From positions 2,733,001 to 2,797,000 of the forward strand of contig NC_091865.1 in the NCBI RefSeq assembly GCF_019399895.1: a DNA stretch of 64,000 bases, given 5' to 3'. Position numbers and translations under genes: made by a program. This DNA is from Cardiocondyla obscurior (lineage: Eukaryota; Arthropoda; Insecta; Hymenoptera; Formicidae). Below are positions 38,201 to 50,200 of this stretch, piece by piece; position 1 is the stretch's first letter; each line of letters opens with the position of its first letter. The notes under the pieces were generated by a model. The model did not search any database, was not told the DNA's origin, and worked only from the letters and a program-made list of their open reading frames with translations.

Positions 38201-41200
38201 CAGAGGTGAAAACGCCAGGCGCCACTTAATATCCTAGATATCCTTGAACTCTGACGAAAACGCGGAGGTGGGTGGAACGAAAAGGTGGGTTTAGCGAACA
38301 AGGCTAAACCAACATAGACGACGGACAAGGAAATGGCAAAGCGGCTACCTTTGGCGTCGTCGTTTCTCTGGATTTCTTTTTTTTCTTTTTTACATTTTTA
38401 TTTTATTTTATTTTTTTTTTTGTGGCTCATTCTCCGGAGGTTGTGGTGTTGGTATCGGAGAAATTTATCAGGCAGTAATGTTAACTCACTGGCCGGAATT
38501 TCTTCTCTTTCGCGCGTCTCGCGTCTGAAAGATCGAACGTGTTGATCCTTTGCCTCAAGGATATCTTTGCGAATGCACCTACGAAGCACCGCGAATGTGC
38601 CAAAAATAGTGTTATAGCGGACGCTTACGTTCGCTGATACTCGAAAATGGTATTTGGAAGGTAAACGACGTTTCCTTATGTCGCGGGGCTACGTATTCGG
38701 AATTGACGATCGGTGATTAAAGGAGAAATCGCGGGGGAAAGAACGGACGGCATTACTCTCACCCGGAACGGAGCCTTAAATTTCGCGCGGCTAATTGCGC
38801 TCTTTAAGCGGCCGGTTAACGGGGTTCATGGCAACCGTGTTTATTCGATAATTGATTTACTTAATTGGGAAGTTAATAAAAGGACGTAAAATAGACATAA
38901 ATTATATCGTAAATTATATTTTTCTTTTCGTACACGCAATTTCGCGTTATTAGTCGCGTCACATCGATATTGAGAATATCGAGAGCTGAGGAGTGACCTT
39001 AATTTAAAACGTCACGTTATTCAATTTCGTGTCGTTTGAATTGCAGCCATTATTTATTAATTTCGACAAGTCGAATGCAATTAGAGGCGAAAGCTTTCTC
39101 TCGAGAGGTTTATCCTCGGTATTTAATCTACATTTCAGCAGAAGGGCGGGATATAATTTTTTAATACCCGCGAACGTAAACTCCGACGACGTTTCTTTGA
39201 AGGATTGGTGATTGGTTCCTTCAGCGCTCGGGGCGGACCCATCTCAAGTATTCTGACGTGCGGCGTCTCGAAGTCCGCGGTGCTCCGATGCCGTGCCGCG
39301 TGGAAATCGCGGGACGGGGAACGTTTTAACAAATGATTGTGGGTGGTAAACTTGCGCGCGCGTTTCTCTTCCATGCGCATAATGCGTCCGAGCGCGTGCA
39401 CGCCGCTTCGTATTTCCGGTGCCGTTAATTCGGCTCCGCCGTGGAGGCCCCGGAGAGCCGAGCGAGCGCCGTAGCCGCGTATGCTCGTCCTCGAGATAAA
39501 GAGAGATTTTTGCGCTCGCCTCTCTTTGTTCTCTTCATCTTGGCAGGCGTCTCGCATCGGGAACGACGGAGGAACGTGCGTATACGCGTCTCACGCTCGG
39601 GACCACCCGGGCGATCGCTTCATTACGTAAATTCGCCACCACTCGCGTCCCCCGCGTTTTCGCGTGCCCGTTTCATCCGTGCACGCGCCGTCTCGCCGTT
39701 CTCCGTTGCGATACCTGGCAACGATACTCAAAGGTGATTCCGGCGCGAAATACCAACACAAGGCGCTCTTCCAAGAACTCGTCGAATTCGCCGGACATTC
39801 TTGGCCAGAAAATGATAATGCACGCGTAAGAATTTATTCCTGGGTCAATATTAATCTTCTTCTTAACGAAACCTAGTCCTCTGAATACTGTTTAATATTT
39901 TATACAATTTATATAATTACTAAGTATTTATTATCCATCGTTAAAAATATAAAAACGATAGACTTTTGTCATTTGATTAATTCGATCATGAAGACTTATT
40001 TTAAAAAGTATATTCGTAACAAATTAAATATACATATACCGTTCCCCGCTAATTATTTGACAGCGAGTGTATCGATCGAATTTCACAATTATTAGTTGGA
40101 TAATTTATTCAATTTCGAATGGAGATGTATTCGCATCTTTAAATTGGGAGTATAATTTAAAGCTATGTATTTTATATGATGACAAATTGCGCACTTTGGA
40201 GATGGGATGACCGTGAAAACAGGCGTGTACCGAGTGCTGCTATAACCGTGTGCCTTCCGTATACGCGACTCTGATTGAGAAACAGTCAGCCGGAGTGTTT
40301 GCCCAGTACTTCTACGATATCTTTGGTGTTCCGGGATCTGTGCTGGGAGTACAGCCATACAAACATCGGTTAACCGTTCACCTACCTACGACCGCCGCGG
40401 TCCATGCATTAAACATTCTCAAACACGAACGATCTTATGTCCAGCAATGGGCCAACTTCGCCGATCCATGCGTACTTGCGTGAAAACACAATCCTCCGTC
40501 ATGAATTTCGAAACGGAACGCAAATTCTTGTTGCAATTAAAAGTATTAAAAATACCGAAGCTGTTGCGTCGCGCGGCCACTTTTTACGTCACGGATTTTC
40601 TCAGGAATTCTTTTTTTTTTTTTTAATATATTGTGCAACGCCTGGATGGATGAAGTTTACGTTTACTGATAATGTCGACGAATAAATTAAATACGCTGTG
40701 CAGAAGATGTAAAGCACGAGTATACGTACTTGTGTAAATTAGTCGATTACATCTGCACGTGGATACTTGGATTTTATATCTTTTATATCTGCAAAGAGAA
40801 TAAAATTGGTGTATTAGCAATTTTATGTTGACTAGGTATTCTGTTAATTGTGTAGATTAATATGTAGCATTACGATCTACTTTGATAGTTTATAAAGATA
40901 ATTTTAATTTATTCGTTTAAATATATTTAAAAAGCTCTGTCTTCTTTTATAAATGTAGGGCAAAGGAAAAAAAAAAAGAAAAAAAAAACGGTGACGCAAA
41001 ACGCAAACATGGGTAAAAATCAGAGAAAACGAATTTATGGGCGGAAGAAAGAGCAGCCAAAATTGTGCTCGGAATAGTAGAAAGGCTAACTATAGGTCAG
41101 CTTTGATCGCGATGACCACGTACTTTGTTTCGGGAATCTTGGTCAAAAATATGGTTAAGACATGGATTTTAATTCAAATTTGCGTTTGTATTTCATAAAA

Positions 41201-44200
41201 CGCATTAAGTTTACGGATTAATTAATCGGTATTACATAAATAGGATATATTAAATTATTTACCTTTAAACATTTTCCGCAAGGTGTTACTTTAACTATTC
41301 TAGGTATATGTTGTCTTCTATATTCCGATGAATATTGCGGTGGTCTTGTGCGTCTCAATTTATATGTTCCTCCATGATTACGCGATTCAGGGATAAGAGT
41401 CGGACGTTGTGGCTGAATTTTTAATTGCTGCCATGCTTTTGCCATTTCTAAAAAAGTATAATGATTATGCGAATCATTTAGATATCTGAACGTAGCATCT
41501 ATCATAATGTGACTTGCCGTCTAAATCTTCCTCGACATCAGTATCTTCGTTATTCGGTTCGGCATCGACTGAAAAATGTATATTTAATTGGAAAAAGAAA
41601 TTGAAAGAAAAATTAGTAAAGTTAACAATTGATTAATTATTTTAGTTTTAATTATTCGACAACGCGCTATTATTATGAGATTCTTTTTACTTACAATCTA
41701 TTCGTCGTGGAACAATTGCTACTCCAAATGTAAGATTTTGTTCACGTAATTTTCTTAAAGGGACTCGAGGAACACGTTGATAATGTGGTACATTTATCGG
41801 AGTAGAGGCATATTCTGGACTAAAGTCTAGACCAAAGTCTTCCTCGTGTCGAGTCGATGTATGCAGATTCTCTGGAGAGGGAAACCTAATGAAAATTTAT
41901 AAGTTTTAAACAAATTAAATTAATTTCTTTTCAATTGTGAAAATGCTTTAGCAAAAAATGAGATGAGGTTTTTATTTGGATTAAATATTAAAAATATGCT
42001 TTCGATTATATCGATTGTGTCATTTTCTAATAGTATATTAATTATATTAAAAGTTATATATTATTAATGAGTAATCTTTGAGTTACACATTTTATTAATA
42101 AAATAATGTAAAGAATTAAATGTAGAGGTTACATACATCTCAAACTCGGAAATTGCGGTGCGATATTCTTCGCTATCATTTTCTCGATTGCAAGTGCACA
42201 TAATTATTTATTTTATAGAACGAATATAATAATGCTTAGTTTGGAATTTGGAAAATGTATCGGAAAACTACAAATTTAGAATTTTCAATCAAATATTACG
42301 TAAAAAATTGAAGGCTTAGATATGGGCGATCGATTACAGACTATCGACTGCTTTTCTCATCATGCTTCACAGCACAGAATAATTTATAATTTATATGCAT
42401 CATGACTTTATAAATAGAAACTTGATTAAACTTGCATCTTGGGCATTATTAATGCACGCTAAAATAAAATAGTAGGACAACTAAATTCTTACTGCGTTAC
42501 ACAATTGTGAAAAAAAAAATTCCAATAAGAAATTTAACCTTAAAAAGATTTCAGGAACTTGACGGAAATATATGCATAAGTTAAATAAGGCCTCACTTAT
42601 ATTGATGCGAGTGGATCGTTAAAGTAATTCCATTTAACACTGTTGAGTAGACAAAATCTTCATTTCGATCGAACAGAATGATTCTTTTTTTTACATTTTC
42701 TCTTTAAAACATTTCATTTCGTCTGTCGTTTGTGTTAAGCAAATCCATTGGAATAAAATAAAATTAAAAAAATTTTATTTATTTAACGGACGTCGAAAGG
42801 CTTAATGTGTCCCGCGGATAAATCAACGCGTTCGTGGACGTGTCTGAAAATCTTGGTGGCACGTTGTATATTTATTTGTTCGTCGTTTTGTCGAACGGCG
42901 AAATTGTAACTTGATATTCATTAGATTCAAATATCAGAACGCTGTGTTCTCCCAGACGACGATCGAGCTTTTAGATAGGATGTGATTGCGCAACCGTCTT
43001 CGTGGCATGGACATAGACCGGTCGTGTGATCTCCGAGCGAAGTTACACGCACGCACGCAAATGGGCGCGAGCACGTAGTACGGTGGGCGCGTGCGAAGGA
43101 CCACACACCGTGTGATATTCAAATGAACGCCACTTACGACCGACAATCGCGCTGCCATAAACGTCGTTTCGCGGTTTCACAGGCGTGTCTCCTTATTCCG
43201 GCTAAAACTTCGCCGTGTGATTTTTACGGCTCGCGCGAAACGAACTGGAGTTATCGGCAAAATCATCTCGATAAAGTCCCTGCGGTTAATTAGCGACGGT
43301 TATTACTTCGACTTGAGAAGATCGCTAAAGTATATATTCCATTAGCACCTCGGTTGCAGGAAACCGCGCGGCGGCATTTGCCGCGTGGAAATGACTTTCG
43401 AGCCTCGCGCGCGTAACGCTGTTTAAATAAATAATTCAACTAATCGGCATGGAGAAGAGAGACCGAGTGGTATGATTAAACGAGACGAAATTATGATGGT
43501 TAGGAGCGAAATTGCATTTATATAACTATTTGCCAGTAACCGAATCGATCAGTTTGCGGTCTCGAAACGCATAAGATAAATGACACTTCACGATATTGAA
43601 TAAAAAGGTAAACACTCGATACGCGGTGAAATCTATGCATTCATAGCGGCCGGCGCAGTAAAATATTCCTGGGAGGAATTCATCCGCTGATAGATGACTG
43701 GTTTTATAAATATTGATGCCGCTCTCGTCTTATATAGCGGATCGCGGCTTTTGATTTTGATTTTCCGACGGGGCGTCGGAAATATGGTCATCGGCGCTGA
43801 TGGCGCCGATGATGATGACGATCGTGATGGAGCTGGTCCACGGTACATTGAGGAGGGGGGACGGAGGGGGGAGGGCCCTTCCACGGGGGATTTATCTGCC
43901 GGGCGGAGTGCGAAGCGCCCGTGTACGACGACACCTTCGCGTCCGCCTCGAATCTGTAATTCAAATTCGAAAGTCAAATTAATTTAACGCTCGTCATTTT
44001 TCACGTTTCGACGTCGCCGCGCCGCGGCACGCGGAGCCCCGGCAGCTATCTTTCGATATTTCATCCCGTGGAAGGCCGTGCCCACCTACCCCCGCGTGAT
44101 AGATGCATCTCCCCGTGATTGTGCTGTCACGGCTCTTGAAACGAGGAAGACGCGCCACGAATATTTCAAGTATTATAAATGCGCGACCCTGGGAGCAAAT

Positions 44201-47200
44201 GACAGTTGACGTTGCGCGCTGTTCCGGCTACCGATGCGTGTATGCCGAAAGATTGATCTCGCTGCACCGACCTATGCGCGGACGACACGCCGCGAGCCGC
44301 GTCCCGCCGCGTAGATTTGTACGCCGCGCGCGCGCTAATTATGACGTGAAATTAATCCTTTAGTAGGTTGCTCAACTTTGCGGTACCGCGGTTGACGCTA
44401 AGAATAATGATGATGTTCACGATTCGATTCCATCGCAGTACAATCCCACAACGAGATGCACCTATTCTGAGAGTCATTATGAGTTAACAAGCTTCGCAGG
44501 TTATAAATATCTCTCACCTTATAACCTATCGATATCGAACGGTGGTTGAAACTAGTCGGCAAGCCGTGAATGAGTTAGTGCTTATAATCGCGTTAGCCTA
44601 ATCGGTGCTGTAGGGAGTCCGTTTCGAAGTTGAAAGGGACCAAAGGCACTAAAACGGTCCTATTAAACCTCTATGGACCGCCACAATTGGGCCACCCAAT
44701 CCCCAATACAATAATACGAGGCGTAGCAACTTTTCGGGGAACCAAATCCATCCACGTTCGTGAAGGGGATTGAAACGATTTCATGCTTGTCACCACTATT
44801 CTCATTTCCTTAGAAACTAAATCTCAGCATATTTTTTCTTTTCTTTTTTTTTTTTTTTTTAATGTATCTCTCAACGTGAGATCTCAACGCGTCTTTTTTT
44901 TCAGATTATTAATTAATCTTGGGTTAAATTAATTTTAATATGTTAATAAAATTCCATTCCTTTAGACTTAATAATTATATAACGAAAGTATCGCGTGACG
45001 TTGATGTTAAAAGTATTAAATTTATGCAAAAAAATCATTTTTACTTTAATTATCGTAACGTTTTCTGCTCGAGGCATATGGAATATTTTCAAATTTTTCT
45101 GAGTAAAGGTACGTGAACGGAGAACCTTTTCATAATTTGCCGAGCAAATCGAAGTAGGCTTAACCCGTTAACGAATTCTTTTCCTTTTCCGCCCTGGGCG
45201 ACGGTGGTGAAGGGAAATCGACGCGAGGCATGACAGCACACCCTTTCCCTTCCCACCTCCGTAAATTATTATATAAAGCGCCGCCCTATCTCCGAATCTG
45301 CGAAGTTTCAGAAATCTCTTTCTCCTCTCTCCATTTCTCCTGCTTTCTATCCCATAGATCACAAAGGAAGCCGCCAGTAAGTTCACGGCAAAGTTTATAG
45401 GAGACAAAAGGGGAAATGTGTTGCCTGCTGAAAAATCGCCGGCGCTGCAGCTATTATTAATCCGCGCCGGAAACGCGCGAGCTGCGCGGCGACGTGTTTT
45501 CATGACATAATTCGGAATCGATTTAACTTCTTAGCGCCTCTGCGTGACGCGGTAAAGGACTCTTGCTCTCGTTGCACCCGTTCGTAACTTAGGGCGTACA
45601 ACATTCCGGCTGTTAAGTCTCATTACCATACTCCTCCGATTGCCGCTCGGGTTCTGCATACCTATTACATAGCTATTACACCGCCGGTTCGCTCGACCGG
45701 TTACCAGTACCTGAATATTTATTTAGCCGATTACTTTTTTCATCGGCTCGGCCGGGAAATTCGATCGCCGTCGCGCTGGCTGCTTCGTGAAATTATGAGT
45801 AGCGAATGAAGGACGGGGATAAAAGGCCTGCTGCTGCCCTTTCAAAGGCGGCGGCAGTTATTACACGTGCTCGTAATATTGCACTTGAGATATTGATTGC
45901 ATTAGTTAGTCGAGGTAATTAACCAGATGTAATCCATGCAAATAATTAGACGGCGAAGATATTAATACTCTTTGAGTGAGAGCGTTCTACGAAGCGATCG
46001 TTTATTAACAGTCACAAAATCTTATTTAACATGTAGATTTTAATATTTAATTATGTACCTCTTATTGGAAAGTTTTTTTTTTTTTTTTTGCTGGTTTCGA
46101 TCGTATAAGATTTTATATGTTTTAATTTTATCGCTTACAAACAAATTACTGTGTCACTTTTGCAACACCAATTCTCTTTCTCGGAGACGGTGTCGCAAAA
46201 TTAGATTGCAATCTAACAATCTCAGCAAAAGTAAAAATATTTCTTCTCTTTCCTTGCAGATTCTTCAAAGTGATGGATGATTTCATGTCGGCATGCGGTG
46301 AAGGTGAGTTTGCATTATTTCAAATATACTTCGAACAAAGTTCTTCGACTCCGGAGAAGTTGAAGTAACTTTATTGCACCTACCACAATCTTGGACAAAT
46401 ATGTAACACTTTGCATTGATCGCAAGTGGTTGCATCGCTGAAATGTTTGATGAGAGTTGCAAGACTCGTGTCTGATCGGCGCCAACTAAAATGCATCAGA
46501 TTCGACAGCGGTAGGGAATAGCTCTTAAGAAACTTCGTATAAACGATCGCGAAAAAAAAAAGAAAAAGAAAAAGAAAAAAAAAATAAAAACCGATTTAAA
46601 AGAATAAAAAAAAAAATTTTTAAAAGGAACACTGACGGCACTCGTGTTTCTGGCGTGAAAAATCTCGCGGGAATATCTCGGCTGAACGAAACTGCTGATC
46701 ACGACTGTACGGATGCATCCCATTCTAATTTACTCTCTCGATTACGGCTCGGCCGTGTTGTACGTTGTGAGAATGAATGTAGAATAGTCCGGCGGTTGTT
46801 TTACTCGCGCGATTGTACGATCCGGCTTCTGTGTTTCGAATGAGGGAGAGTTCGACAAAGACGACGACGGCGATTGGAAACGAATTCGACCGAGGAGTTC
46901 GAGAAGCGAGGAATCGCCCACGCGCGAAGTATACACCGGGGCGTTGTTAATTATCTGCCGCCGTTTATCACGCAGTAGAGAAGAAAGTTCCCTTGAGCGT
47001 TTCTCCTTCTCTACTCTCGTTTCTTTCTCTTCGTCCGCGCGGTCATTTTCTTTTTTATTTTATTTCATTTTATTTTTTTTTCTACGCTCCTCGGCGTGTA
47101 TAGCTCCGCGTTTCTGTCCCTCCATTTTTTTTCTCATGCCAAATGGCTCCAGTCGTATCTATGAGGCTACGTCGGCGTTCGATGTACACGTACGTAATTT

Positions 47201-50200
47201 AAGAATCGAGTTTTGATCTCGGGAGGTTTTTTATATATCTTAAATCTCGACAGTTCTAGGATCCATCGCCGTTCGCGGTTACGTGGCGGCAATCTTCGGA
47301 CGGTGCTTGATATTTTATTCAGCAAACGGAATTGTTTTAAACTCGCGCAAAAGCCGGAACTTTTGGGATTCGAAAAATTCCTCGAAAAGTTCATAAGATC
47401 GCAAAAAGTAACGTAACCGCTTCTAGTTTCTTGCGTCGAATTTGCACGAATGAACTCGATTACGTTATCGCGAACGACCAGAACTCTCGGTTTTGTGTAC
47501 GTGGAAAAATTATGAATCAACTGGCTCGAACTCGGGAAGGTGGAACGGTCCATCGAAGAACGAGTTAAGACGCATTCCAAGGTAAAAGGAACCGCTTAGT
47601 TGCCCATCCATTGGCCACCACTTAGCATTTATCAATACATCCGATGTTTAATCCCTGAACGTAGGTCGATCGCGTAGAAATGCTCGTGCGCACTATTTCG
47701 TTAAATCAATTATTAAATCTCTAAAGCATTAAGAAGTCAATACTGCGTCTGAGACTCACGTATGCAATTAAAAAAAAAAAAAATACATTTAATTATTTTC
47801 AACAAACGGATTACAAATAGCGTTTTTCGCAAGCATCGTATTAACATTTCGATCACACGAATTCTAATTAATATTAATTATCACTCAAGCGTGTCACAAC
47901 AACCTTCATCCAACCAAGCGTTTCGCGACACGCTCCATATACGACGCGTACAGTGAGCAATGCCCCGAACTTGGGCTGCTCGATTGATTTAAGGCCGCCG
48001 TAATCGGCAGCTTGAAAAAGACTCTCCCTAACAAGCCGGGCGATATTTTCATGTTTATGCATTCGTCGGACGTTAACGTTCTTCCTCGTTTTGGCGGTTC
48101 TTATGCGCTGTACGCGGGGCGAGGATTTCACGGTACTAGGATTTCTCTCGTGTTCTCGACTTCGAGGCTCGGAATCTCCCCGTTTACCAGAGGCTATTTG
48201 CGCTGACGTACCTTTACGCGTATATATCATATTGCCACGTTTACTACGTCGCTTCGGGTCGTACCTCCGCGACTACTCCAGTAGCCCGAAAAGCAACCTT
48301 TACGCCACACGGGGAGTGGCATGTGCAATTCCGGGTGCGCCGCCCGCCTTTTATTCCTTCGTCGGCGATATCTCGGGGGCACGAACGAAAACAATATTTG
48401 CATGCGACCGCCCACCCTCGTCCATCAGTATGCACGAGGTTGCACCGCAACCGACTCCCTTCCGTCGCCTCGTTTCGCACTGTTTGAAACGTGACGTACC
48501 GAAGCGACGACCGTCATTACAAGCGAACCCGGCGATTTTCTCTTCGCCCGAAAAGTTCTCCGGCGAGAACGTTCCCCGACCGCGTTTTTCGGCCAACCTA
48601 CCGACGTTATCCGCGCGAGCCAATACTTTAGTTTATCTCCACGCGAAAAGGAACCCGCAATAAAGCAGGGCACTGTTCGAAATCCCTCGCGATGTATGGT
48701 AATTATATATTTAAGTTTTATCTTTTTGGAAACTGACATTTTACTCGACATCGTTAAATCGAATAGCTTACAATCTTCTAAGCAAATAACCGGAAGAACG
48801 AAACTTTTGGGAAATTGGATTTTCTATGTAGCAATGCCTTTTCTTTCTTTAGCAATATTCGTAAGGGTATGAACGAAAATCGTGATTGTGCACGAACGTT
48901 TTCGGCTACATGGCAATACTTGTAAACATCTGCAATGATTAACGACGGATATGAAATGAGTTGCAATAACGATAGGGTTAATTAAATGTTTTGGAAATTA
49001 ATAGACGTTTATTAAGGAATTTTTTTTTAATATTATACATTGGTATATAATTTAAAGATTTCGATTATCTTATCTTTGTATATTATATTATAATACAAAT
49101 TTAAAGTTACTGTACGTTTGCGGATATTACATCAATGTGAAGTCGATCACTGGTTCGAATTGATCACCAGTTCAGCCCTAATTAATAATATTGTTGAGTA
49201 TACAAGGCTTATTTTTGACCAACAAGCATTATTATCATCGTTCTCCCGTCGAGCACCGATTGACTTTGGCTGCCAAACAGCAGGGTGCTTCAGTAATATT
49301 CCTCTGACCGTTGTAATTTCATATCGACGTACAAATGTGTACATATATGCACATAATTCAAGTGCCAATCCGTAAATTTCGTTCCTTCATGCGACGAAAA
49401 TCTTGGATAAGCGAAATTTTACATTTTATGAATTTTGCAATAGGAACAACCTTTTTATGTGCCAGCAATAAAAATTATTTAACGTACAAATTAAAAATTA
49501 CATATGGCAATTTACATCATAATATTTCGATGAAAGTTTGCTAATTTTTAAACACGTAGTTACAACATCTATTCGATCTATGAAAATAAAAAATAAATGG
49601 GATTCGACAGATTTAAAAAAAAAAAAAGAACAAAAAAAAAACTTATATTGAGGTTCGTCAAAATAATCGTAAGTCTTCGACAATCTGCTTAAAGATCGGC
49701 TTATTTGTTAGCGTAAAGACCACTGCTCCACGGGGGTGCTGGCTCCAGATTCACATTAGATGTCGACGTGTTCCGAGAAGATTTCCGTCCACTAAGAGAA
49801 CATTTCTGGCGTATGCAAAATTGAGATGACCTCGTGATAGATACCGACGTGAAACGAGCACACTTTGCGTATCGCGTACGTGTACATACATACATGAATA
49901 TCGAATTATATATTTGCGACCTATTATTCTTCTCTGGTAGTTTGGATTGCTCCTCCACTGTAATTGTACGTATAAATTTTAAATTAAAATAACATAAAGC
50001 TTTATTTGCGAAATAAATTTACGGTAATATCTATGATCTTTTGTTTTAAAAGTTGACGAGCTCCGCGGGCTGTGCTCCATTCGACTCGAGGATTTATGTT
50101 CTACGATTTTTCACGCAGTTATTCTCCCGCGTATGATAATCCAAGGACTTTAAAGAAAATAGCTTTTACGCACAAGTCCGCTGTCGTACGTAGCTAACAC

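Larger units (their letters stand above)
36011..46259 (+). other. DUSP11 intron 5 (10.2 kb), host of an antisense nested gene
   Basis: Starts GTGAGT, ends TTCCTTGCAG. Apart from the four-exon minus-strand gene at 41,218-42,201 I find no convincing exon. CpG-rich patches lie at about 37,540-38,100, 39,200-39,740, 42,780-43,440 and 43,780-44,360. Unexplained items are an 78-codon open stretch at 40,250-40,483 and the compositionally distinct block at about 44,430-44,790 with an inverted repeat. Confidence 0.75.

Noticed and set aside
41009..41077. Short ATG frame reading MGKNQRKRIYGRKKEQPKLCSE next to an A-rich run
   Set aside because: Only 22 codons; it resembles a ribosomal-type basic N-terminus but has no continuation or splice donor.
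47167..47580. 137-codon minus-strand open frame
   Set aside because: Product looks moderately protein-like but starts at TTG, lies in a GC-richer patch and has an open sense frame opposite; length is within chance for the window.
48091..48663. 190-codon plus-strand open frame in DUSP11 intron 6
   Set aside because: It lies in a CpG-rich patch where four or more frames are open at once; no ATG at the frame start, no recognisable motif.
49137..49175. GGTTCGAA word suggesting a tRNA T-arm
   Set aside because: No acceptor stem, anticodon arm or D-arm could be placed around it on either strand.
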